Below are positions 1-6,700 of a DNA stretch of 7,960 bases, in pieces. The stretch is from Selenomonadaceae bacterium. Lineage in GTDB: Bacteria; Bacillota; Negativicutes; Selenomonadales; Selenomonadaceae. The stretch lies in NCBI GenBank assembly GCA_017529085.1, contig JAFXOC010000140.1:1-7960 (forward strand), read 5' to 3'. The notes beneath the pieces were generated by a model that had not been told where the DNA came from, searched no databases, and worked only from the letters and a program-made list of their open reading frames with translations. How positions within the stretch are numbered: position 1 is the stretch's first letter; every line of letters begins with the position of its first letter. Position numbers and translations under genes: made by a program.

Positions 1-691
1 GCGCGTCCATCTGCATAGCCAAAATATTGTTGTCTTTGGCTACTTTCATAATGCTCCGCATAATGCGGCTGATTTCTTCTTCCTTACCGTCTCGAAGAAT
101 TTCTATTACACTGTCTAATGATTTACCGCCAAAATCCCAAACGTATTTCTCTTTATTCATTTTGGAAGCGAAGAAAGCGCGGTTATCGCTATCCGACAAC
201 CATTTCAAAGTGGAATCTTTAAGCGCGGATTCTCCTTGATTTTCGATACCCTGTTCTTTAAGCGCCGACATAATGCTTTCTTGTATTTTTATGATTAAAT
301 CCTGATCCGAATGAATATCGCTGGAACCCGTACGTTCTACAATCAAAAGTTTTCCCGAGTTCTTCCCCGTAATTATCTGTTGGCAAAGATCGGGTGACAG
401 CTTAAAGTCGTCAAAATAAGCGCTGATTTCTTCGTCTGTGGCTTCGAGCATCTTTTTTACGGTGAATACTGCGTGGGATTTACCCGTGCCAAACGCGCCT
501 TCGACCCAAAGAGAACGAGTGTCCTTATTGCTTAACACAGTATTTATCTCGTTTAACAGTTTAAGAAAAGTCTCATGAGGATAAAACTCTTTCCAAGATA
601 CCTTGCCTTCCTCAACCAATTCGGGCGTAACGGCGGCGTAATATTTAGGGTTGATATTGAAATATTCGCGATAAGTTTTACTCGTTGCCAT
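1..691 (-). CDS. P-loop ATPase, N-terminal part (BrxC-like, BREX type 4 candidate); runs off the window
   Basis: My translation from the ATG at 691 is open for 230 codons to the window edge, so this is a 5' partial gene. It starts MATSKTYREYFNINPKYY and carries a clear Walker A motif, GAFGTGKS at residues 65-72, preceded by LWVE as in AAA-like NTPases. The Walker B motif lies outside the window or is not obvious. The start is well supported: AAGGAG at 700-705 lies 8 nt upstream, overlaps the end of the preceding PAPS-reductase gene, and only 13 bp separate the two genes, so they are co-transcribed and probably translationally coupled. From family knowledge, a large ATPase (BrxC/PglY type) accompanies a PAPS-reductase protein in BREX type 4 phage defence, and this N-terminus fits that role. 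The assignment to BrxC is inference from motif and context; the ATPase call itself is secure. An alternative is another defence-island P-loop NTPase. Confidence 0.75.
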   Translation of the reverse strand, partial: MATSKTYREYFNINPKYYAAVTPELVEEGKVSWKEFYPHETFLKLLNEINTVLSNKDTRSLWVEGAFGTGKSHAVFTVKKMLEATDEEISAYFDDFKLSPDLCQQIITGKNSGKLLIVERTGSSDIHSDQDLIIKIQESIMSALKEQGIENQGESALKDSTLKWLSDSDNRAFFASKMNKEKYVWDFGGKSLDSVIEILRDGKEEEISRIMRSIMKVAKDNNILAMQMDA

Positions 692-699
692 AGGTCTTG

Positions 700-705
700 C
701 TCCTT
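700..705 (-). promoter_or_regulatory. Shine-Dalgarno site of the P-loop ATPase gene
   Basis: AAGGAG on the minus strand, 8 nt before the ATG at 691 and overlapping the last bases of the PAPS-reductase gene. It fixes the ATPase start and suggests translational coupling between the two genes. Confidence 0.75.
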
Positions 706-3023
706 CAGAAAAGATATAACACGTCTTCGGATTTTTTGTCGGGACGAAGGGTAATAGAATCCATCCCCAAAGTAAACGAAGCTGAAATAAAATCGGGGTA
801 ATTTGCGCTCAAACCATTCAAAAGCGGACGCATAACGTCATAATCAAGCCCGAAAATGCGGGTAGGGCTTACACCTTCACGCTCGATAGTATCGTCAAGT
901 AGAGTTTCAAGCGAAAACTGCCGCATATCCCCGCAAGCTTCGGCGAATTTGTAGAGGGAATAGAGGATGACTTTAGGGTCGGGGTTTTGCCAAGGTGTGC
1001 GACGAAGATATGAATTTTTTTTATCAATAACTTCAACGTTTCCTAAGCCGACTTTACTGAATGGCAATTCCGTAAAACGAACAATACTCGCCCAAACATC
1101 TTTCGCAGGTGCTTCAGGCATACCGGTTTCTACTACAGATTCTACGATTTCAGTTTTAGTTACCGAACCTATAAAATCTACTTTTTTTATCAACCAGTTT
1201 ATTTGTGAAGTGTATGTAAGATGCACTAACATTAAAGCCCACGATTTTTCTTCTTGAATCCCTATTTTTGAAATTGTTTCCGCAAAAGTAGAAAACTTTT
1301 CATTTTCTATCAGTTGAACATCCTTTAAAAAACGTTTAAAGTATTGTAACATTTTACTTCCAAGTGTATGCTTTTCCCAAAAATCATTCCTGAACGAAAA
1401 GAATTGATTCACCCATTCCATTTTTGGCGCATGGTGAGAATATCTGTTAAGTGACCCTCTCAATGTTGTATTCCCCTCTTTCGGTATTTTCCTAGACGCA
1501 GCAATTAAACACCCAAGTTCTATGTTGTGACATTCTAAACAATGAACACAATCATCAGAAATTTTTATTTTACCATCAACATGAGTAAGACAACCAAAAT
1601 GACAATTTGCTTCACATTCAAGGCAACCAACGCAATATGCAGATTTCCTAAAAACATTTTTTAGATGTTTTATAAATGTCGGATTTTGTTTTTGTATACC
1701 CTTATCGATGATAACATCATATCCGTTTGGATTTTCAATAATTTTAAATTTATAAGTATTTGTTTTAAAGTTAATCGTACATAAATTGTTTTTCTCGGTA
1801 AATTCTCCCAGTGTTTTTAACCATTCTTTCCAGTCGTTTAACGGTTTATATACGGATAATACAATTTTATCCCCGACAATATCATCTTTGTATCTATGTA
1901 TACCTATAATATCTCTTGAACTTTTTCTCGCTTTCCAAGCACCGTTTTGAATAAAATTATCTAATCTTTTAGTGTCGGTAAACGCTTCAGAATACGACTC
2001 TTGTATACTATTGATAAATATTTTTATATTTGATGGATAATTTATTTGCGCAAAATATTCGCCATGCTCGGAAGCGCGAGGACACATTAAACAACCAACG
2101 CGGCGATTTCCTTTTTTGTACGCATCATTCAAAAGTAATTTATTTTTAAAAATGGATAAATATATTTCGGTTGAACTCCAATTTAAAATAACATTAAAAT
2201 TATACTGACCTCTATGCTTCATTTCATAAGAAACTATACTGTATTTACTCCTAGCCAAACTTTCGTCGGCTCTTACGCCTACCATAGCCATTCCTCTGAA
2301 ATTGTGGTTTTGACTTATTTTTCGCAACAACAAAATTTGTGGTGAGGTTTTATGTACGCTACAACACCACCTACAAATTGTCGCAGGAGGTCCAAATATT
2401 TTCCACGATTCAAGAGGATCAAAATGCGAACGGGCAGTATAAAATTTTATATTGCGTTCATCACACCACTTTTCTGTTTTTGCAACCACATCATAAGTAT
2501 CGGGAAATTCCATTCCCGTATCGCCGAAAAGTACCATAAATTCATCGTGCGGAAGCGCTCTTTGTACTAAGTCTAATGTTACAATGCTGTCCTTTCCGCC
2601 GCTAAAGGCTACATAGAACACATCCACTTTTGATTTATACTTTCGATATGTGTTGTAGATTCGCTGAATAGTGTCCTGCTCCAAGGTCTCCATTAGCTCC
2701 GCATTTTTCGCCGTCATAGCGGAAATATCCACGGGACGAAGGGGATTGCCGCTTGGCTCGGGTTCTTCTATAAGTTCAAGTTCGGGCGGAGTGTATAATG
2801 CGCCGCCTTTTGTTTTTGCAACAAGCCGCCCGCGATAGATATAGTTGTTCGCCGTTGCCCACATTAAAGGCGCAAAGTCGTCTTTTTCGTAGTTCCAATG
2901 CTTGTTAAACCCCAAAATATCAAGTTCGCGGTAGTATACCGGACGCGGCTCAAGGCTCATCTTTTCAGGTTCGGGCAAAAGAATAACCCCACCGGTCTCT
3001 TTGTCCCATTCGTATTTGTACAT
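705..3023 (-). CDS. brxP: PAPS-reductase-family PP-loop protein with double ferredoxin-type cluster (BrxP-like, BREX type 4 candidate)
   Basis: A 772-residue protein. Residues 135-320 form a PAPS-reductase/DndC-like PP-loop domain: SGGKDS at 141-146 (pyrophosphate-binding loop), FGDTGMEFPDT at 166-176, cysteines C217, C220 and C221 in CRWCC, GVRADESLARS at 249-259, and GNRRVGCLMCP at 305-315 (C311, C314). Residues 464-505 hold two ferredoxin-type cysteine sets, C464/C467/C470/C474 and C492/C495/C498/C505, the spacing expected for two [4Fe-4S] clusters. The C-terminal portion (about 540-772) resembles DUF4007-type defence-island domains, a weaker call. The family activates sulfur or oxyanion compounds with ATP; in defence systems relatives such as DndC take part in DNA phosphorothioation, and BREX type 4 carries such a protein as BrxP. 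The chosen ATG has AGGGAAG 7 nt upstream. Oddities: its first 29 codons are duplicated upstream of the neighbouring toxin-antitoxin pair, and the central third is much more AT-rich than the ends. Fold call is sure; BREX type is inferred. Confidence 0.8.
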   Translation of the reverse strand: MYKYEWDKETGGVILLPEPEKMSLEPRPVYYRELDILGFNKHWNYEKDDFAPLMWATANNYIYRGRLVAKTKGGALYTPPELELIEEPEPSGNPLRPVDISAMTAKNAELMETLEQDTIQRIYNTYRKYKSKVDVFYVAFSGGKDSIVTLDLVQRALPHDEFMVLFGDTGMEFPDTYDVVAKTEKWCDERNIKFYTARSHFDPLESWKIFGPPATICRWCCSVHKTSPQILLLRKISQNHNFRGMAMVGVRADESLARSKYSIVSYEMKHRGQYNFNVILNWSSTEIYLSIFKNKLLLNDAYKKGNRRVGCLMCPRASEHGEYFAQINYPSNIKIFINSIQESYSEAFTDTKRLDNFIQNGAWKARKSSRDIIGIHRYKDDIVGDKIVLSVYKPLNDWKEWLKTLGEFTEKNNLCTINFKTNTYKFKIIENPNGYDVIIDKGIQKQNPTFIKHLKNVFRKSAYCVGCLECEANCHFGCLTHVDGKIKISDDCVHCLECHNIELGCLIAASRKIPKEGNTTLRGSLNRYSHHAPKMEWVNQFFSFRNDFWEKHTLGSKMLQYFKRFLKDVQLIENEKFSTFAETISKIGIQEEKSWALMLVHLTYTSQINWLIKKVDFIGSVTKTEIVESVVETGMPEAPAKDVWASIVRFTELPFSKVGLGNVEVIDKKNSYLRRTPWQNPDPKVILYSLYKFAEACGDMRQFSLETLLDDTIEREGVSPTRIFGLDYDVMRPLLNGLSANYPDFISASFTLGMDSITLRPDKKSEDVLYLF
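2935..3023 (-). repeat. Direct repeat copy 1: live 5' end of the PAPS-reductase gene
   Basis: This 89-bp segment begins at the ATG of the PAPS-reductase gene and matches 3628-3716 without gaps at an offset of 693 bp. I count 4 mismatches, all transitions. Read as codons, three are synonymous (GGT/GGC, GAA/GAG, CCG/CCA) and one is Val to Ile. Similarity stops abruptly at the ATG on one side and after codon 29 plus two bases on the other. This copy continues into the intact gene. Confidence 0.95.
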
Positions 3024-3030
3024 CGAATAT

Positions 3031-3037
3031 CTTCCCT
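3031..3037 (-). promoter_or_regulatory. Shine-Dalgarno site of the PAPS-reductase gene
   Basis: AGGGAAG, 7 nt before the ATG at 3023. It belongs to the inserted toxin-antitoxin segment, not to the duplicated part; the stub copy upstream keeps a different site, AGGAG. The intact gene therefore appears to use a ribosome binding site supplied by the insert. Confidence 0.55.
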
Positions 3038-3051
3038 TACTTTGTTTAATT

Positions 3052-3065
3052 TAAGAGGATTTTTA
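3052..3065 (+). repeat. 14-bp motif shared with 7630-7643 (inverted)
   Basis: TAAGAGGATTTTTA on the plus strand, in the 44-bp gap between the toxin stop and the PAPS-reductase start. The exact reverse complement occurs at 7630-7643 in front of the giant gene. Both sites lie in leaders of operon genes but in opposite orientation relative to those genes, so a shared operator is only a possibility. Confidence 0.3.
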
Positions 3066-3067
3066 AC

Positions 3068-3394
3068 CTAAATTAGTGTTGTGCGGTTTCTTCCTTTGTA
3101 TAAGAAACGACGTATTTCCATAATAGAATTATTTTCTTCATTCAATAATACATAGTATATGACATAATTTCCTACATAAATCCTATAATATGTATTTTCA
3201 CGGTCTATTGATGATGGATACGGCTCAAAAGAATCCGCTATAGGCAGACGATTTAGAATAGCTGTTTCTACTTTGTTTATAAGTTCAATCGCAGCCGACG
3301 GATTTTCTAATTTTTGAGAAATGTAATCAACTGTATTTTTAAGATCCTCATAGAATATAGGAAGATAACGCAATTTTCGCGAATTATTATACAT
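3068..3394 (-). CDS. Type II toxin, ParE/RelE family
   Basis: A 108-residue protein of the usual size for ParE/RelE toxins. The family pattern is visible: an N-terminal helical part with DLKNTVDYISQKLENPSAA (about residues 17-35), then the beta-rich half with YYRIYVGNYVIYYVL (about 69-83) and a terminal strand MEIRRFLYKGRNR. RelE members cleave mRNA on the ribosome and ParE members poison DNA gyrase; the sequence alone does not decide which applies. The start codon overlaps the antitoxin stop (3387-3394) and has GGAG 8 nt upstream inside the antitoxin gene, the normal antitoxin-first, coupled arrangement. The next gene downstream is the PAPS-reductase gene after 44 bp, with no visible terminator. 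The pair is embedded in a defence operon between two copies of that gene's 5' end, so it could act as an addiction or guard module for the operon. Confidence 0.85.
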   Translation of the reverse strand: MYNNSRKLRYLPIFYEDLKNTVDYISQKLENPSAAIELINKVETAILNRLPIADSFEPYPSSIDRENTYYRIYVGNYVIYYVLLNEENNSIMEIRRFLYKGRNRTTLI

Positions 3395-3605
3395 TTATAT
3401 TTCTCCGTAAAGATTCAAAAACCTCGTTATGAGTCATTCTTTTTGAATCGGTTTTAGCAAGAAAATCGGCTTCATCCAACTTATTTTCCACTTCTGCCGC
3501 CAATTCCTCGAAAAATTCAACGCAATTTCCTTCATTGGTCGGATAAATAGGCTCTTCAATTCCCGAAAAATTCTCGGCAATTTTTGGCGCAGCATATACT
3601 TGCAT
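3387..3605 (-). CDS. Type II antitoxin, short Phd/YefM-like
   Basis: A 72-residue acidic protein immediately upstream of, and overlapping by 8 bp, the ParE/RelE-type toxin. The C-terminal stretch with MTHNEVFESLRRNI (about residues 57-70) matches the usual toxin-binding tail of Phd-type antitoxins. The N-terminal part contains an EEPIYPTNEG segment (residues 17-26) that resembles the strand-turn motif of Phd/YefM DNA-binding domains, but the region before it is shorter than normal, since family members are commonly about 80-90 residues. It should neutralise the toxin; whether it still binds DNA and autoregulates is doubtful. The ATG at 3605 has GGGGAG 9 nt upstream. Only 21 bp separate it from the stub of the duplicated PAPS-reductase start, so there is no room for a promoter of its own inside the inserted segment. 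Its transcription probably comes from the operon or from sequence in the upstream gene. Confidence 0.75.
   Translation of the reverse strand: MQVYAAPKIAENFSGIEEPIYPTNEGNCVEFFEELAAEVENKLDEADFLAKTDSKRMTHNEVFESLRRNINV
3403..3406 (-). promoter_or_regulatory. Shine-Dalgarno site of the toxin gene
   Basis: GGAG on the minus strand, 8 nt before the toxin ATG at 3394 and lying within the antitoxin coding sequence. Confidence 0.6.
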
Positions 3606-3614
3606 TAAGCGTTT

Positions 3615-3620
3615 CTCCCC
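3615..3620 (-). promoter_or_regulatory. Shine-Dalgarno site of the antitoxin gene
   Basis: GGGGAG (within AAAGGGGAG), 9 nt before the ATG at 3605. It sits right beside the boundary of the duplicated segment and supports the antitoxin start. Confidence 0.7.
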
Positions 3621-3626
3621 TTTCCG

Positions 3627-3716
3627 TTATACCGGACGTGGCTCAAGGCTCATCTTCTCAGGTTCGGGCAAAAGAATAATCCCGCCGGTCTCTTTGTCCC
3701 ATTCGTATTTGTACAT
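3627..3716 (-). pseudogene. Truncated 5' copy of the PAPS-reductase gene (29-codon stub)
   Basis: From the ATG at 3716 this frame reads MYKYEWDKETGGIILLPEPE and continues to a TAA at 3627-3629, giving 29 residues. It is identical to the first 29 residues of the intact PAPS-reductase protein except for one Val/Ile change. The stub stands where an operonic gene start would be expected, 16 bp after the stop of the giant gene and behind an AGGAG site. I infer that it marks the ancestral start of the PAPS-reductase gene before the toxin-antitoxin pair was inserted. It could still be translated as a short peptide that carries ribosomes toward the antitoxin start 21 bp downstream. Confidence 0.85.
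3628..3716 (-). repeat. Direct repeat copy 2: stub of the PAPS-reductase gene start
   Basis: The second copy of the 89-bp direct repeat, 85/89 identical to 2935-3023. Between the copies lie 604 bp (3024-3627) holding the toxin-antitoxin pair. I found no inverted repeats at the ends of that inserted segment and no transposase or recombinase. Confidence 0.95.
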
Positions 3717-3727
3717 TATTTGAGTAA

Positions 3728-3732
3728 CTCCT
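3728..3732 (-). promoter_or_regulatory. Shine-Dalgarno site before the stub, adjacent to the giant-gene stop
   Basis: AGGAG directly following the TAG stop of the giant gene, 11 nt before the stub ATG at 3716. This places the giant gene and the ancestral PAPS-reductase gene in one transcription unit with probable translational coupling. Confidence 0.6.
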
Positions 3733-6700
3733 CTATTTAATCAAATACTCGTTAACACTAAAGTCTTCGCTAGGATTGTAAAGTTTCCATATTAACCTTC
3801 CATCATCATGTCTGAAAAATTTAATATGCCAATGACTTGGAAACCCTTCTTTATCTTTTGAAAAATTAAGTCTATCTAAATTTTTTTCTATTAAATCAAC
3901 GGGCAATTTTATCATTGTAAATTCGTCTTTACAGCAAAATACATAAAACTGATTTTTACATTTTGCAATATCTTTCATCCTTCGATAAGCAAACCAAAAA
4001 AATTCGCTAAAGCCGAATGGATACATTTTAGAGATAGTAACCACATACCCGGTATCAGTCGATAAATTTTGAAAACAACTATGGTGTCCTATTTTGACCA
4101 AATTCCCATTCTCATGGTCATATAAGCGTTGAATACATTTATCAACGAACTTTTCGGAAGATTTTGCACCACAACGGGGATTTTCTTCTTCCGAATGTAA
4201 TTCTAATCCTGTCGATGTTTGGCTATTCGATACTCGTCCGTGGTCTATAGTTACTCCATAATCTTTTAATAATCTACCGTTACTCGTTTTCCATTCTATC
4301 TTACCATTAGCTGAACGTCCGGTTACCATGCTGGCAGCAGCCGAAGATGAACTAAACTCATAATCTTCTTGAAAAACTCTGTCAACGATTATTCCTTCAT
4401 TTTCCAACCAGTTTCTGGTTAAGTCAATTTTCCTCCGTTTAGCACTTGAATTAACAGAACTGGATACGAGAGAACCTTTAAGCACCGTAAATCCATTGGT
4501 ACTGATATATGCCGAAGCGTTTGAATCTTTGCTTGTGCAATAAAAAATTTCCTTCTCTCCATCGACTAAATTCACATTTTCGCGAAGAGAATGATTTTTT
4601 TGGATGTTGTAACTTGGCAGGTTTTTTTCGATGTTATTGGATCGCGAAATATTTTCGGACTTAATTTTAGGTTTTTTCCTTATCTCCTTCGCCTTACGGC
4701 AAATCTCGCCTATCTTACTGTAACGATTTCTTGCCAAATAACCCTCGTTTACTAAAAACTCCAACGCATCTTCTTCGGTTGCCCAATTTTTATCTTTGGA
4801 AAGCGCGTCGGCAAGCAAATCGTCGTAGTCCCTAAAAGGCGCATTGCGTTTTACCATTGCGCCCGTTACTTCATTCTGCAAAAATCCCGTGTGCATGAGT
4901 TTGAATTTTTGACTTACGATATGGACGTAACTTTCAAGCAAGAAGTAATTCCACGGCATATCTCCCGCATTGGGTAAAAGTATAAAGTTTTTCACAACTT
5001 TAAGCGGCGCATAGCTTTCCGAACAAAATTGCTCTAATTTCGCGTCTATCGCGCTTACGTCAAAATTAACGGTGCTAACGGCGCAAAATTCGTCTTCGTT
5101 TATCCGAAGGACAGTTTTTCTTATAACGTTGTAATATGCGGAAAGCTGAAGATTTTTTTCTTTGGCAAATTCCGCCAATTCGTCTAAACTAAACCTATCC
5201 CTATTACCGCAAAACTCCCTAAAAATATCGGCGTTAGATTGATTGTCGTCGTCGGACAGCAGGACAATTTGCCCTTTAAAAGGCGGGTCGCCGCCCATTA
5301 AATACCCTAACGCTCCGTGAAAAGCCTTTGTGGTGTAGTTGCGGGTATCTGTCGCTAAATCAGGGAAGTTTTCTTCAACTATTTTGCGACATTCCTCATC
5401 GCTTAATTGACCTTTTGCGGAGTTTTGCAGAGCTTTTTTTAAAACGGGACGAATCTTCTCCACATCATCAGCGTTAATTGGGAAAATATCGACAGCCATA
5501 AACGTTTTAGTTGCCGTATTGATAATGTCGTCGCGATTACGATAAATAGTTTGCGTTATAATGTGTTCGGGTATATGCCACAAATCGCGACAAATTTCCG
5601 TTAATGTCTTGGGTTCGCCGCTTTGCGTGAGATATAAATGCACATCGTTGCCTACGTCGATACGGCTTCCGCTAAGTATAACTTTGCCGTTTGCAATTTC
5701 GCAGTTTTTAGGCAACTCAAGAGAGAGAATATCTTGCAAATCTTCGGTCGAATATATTTCTTGTTCGTTTAATTTATCTCGGTATCTCTCCGTCAAAGAT
5801 TCGACGTAAACGCAAGAATACCCTTTAGAAAAAATCTTCTGAATTTCTTCGCCAATGTTGGAAATGAGTTCCTTTTTTTCGCGGCTTGCAGGCGGAAAAA
5901 TCTTACCGTTTCGCTCTTCGCCGACTTCCCGTAAAGTTTCGAGAATTTCCTCCTCACCGCCGGGCGGCAATGAGCCGTACTTTTCCTCATATTCGTTGCA
6001 AAATCTATCAATATCTAAAGACGAATCTAAACCAACGCCATTCGGAAAATTGGCAAGAATCGAAAGGCAACGGGTCTGAATTTCCGTATATATAGGCGAA
6101 TCGTCGGAGGGCGCGGGTGTGGAATCATCGTTGTCGAAATCGGCGATTTCTGTATCGTTTGATGTTTGTTCTTCCGCAGACGGCGTTGATACTTCTTCAT
6201 GCGTCGTCGTTTCTTCCGTCGGTTTTTCGGGCGTAGACGTCTCATCGGACGGTAAAATTTGCAACAGAATGTTCGCTTTTGCCAGAATATCGTCAAATTC
6301 CGCCCTATTGTTTTTATATAACCTTACAACCATGCGTTCCATAGGCAGAGCGTCCGTGTTTTCGTCGCTTCCGTTCAACAAACGAGAAATAGCCCCCGTT
6401 CGTCTGTTGAGATGATAAACGCCTCTAAGATCGTCCGTATCCTCTATTTCGCGCCGTAGAGCGTAATCTTTCATAAGCGCGGATAATTTGCGCAATTCTT
6501 TGGTATTATAGTCGCGACTTACAAGTTCAACCAGTTTAGCCGTTTCGTAAACGTCTAATTCGACCGATGATTGGGATTGGGGCAAAACATACGAAGTAGG
6601 AGCGTCGTATTCGACAGTTTCTTTTTGCTCAATAGGTTCATAGATTTCGTTTATTTCGACGTTTTCATAATTTTCGTTACTTTCGGCGGTATCGTCAATA

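Noticed and set aside
967..1257. Plus-strand open frame of 96 codons
   Set aside because: Antisense to the C-terminal domain of the PAPS-reductase gene, without a family match.
705..3023. Assimilatory PAPS reductase (CysH) of sulfate metabolism
   Set aside because: At 772 residues with a double ferredoxin-type cluster and an extra C-terminal domain it is far larger than CysH, and its neighbours are defence-type genes, not sulfate assimilation genes.
3024..3627. Insertion sequence or integron-like cassette carrying the toxin-antitoxin pair
   Set aside because: The segment has no transposase or recombinase and I found no terminal inverted repeats; the flanking 89-bp repeats are coding sequence and far longer than usual target-site duplications.
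5793..6296. Minus-strand small frames of 72 and 89 codons overlapping the giant gene
   Set aside because: Arg/Lys-rich out-of-frame translations inside the continuous giant coding sequence.
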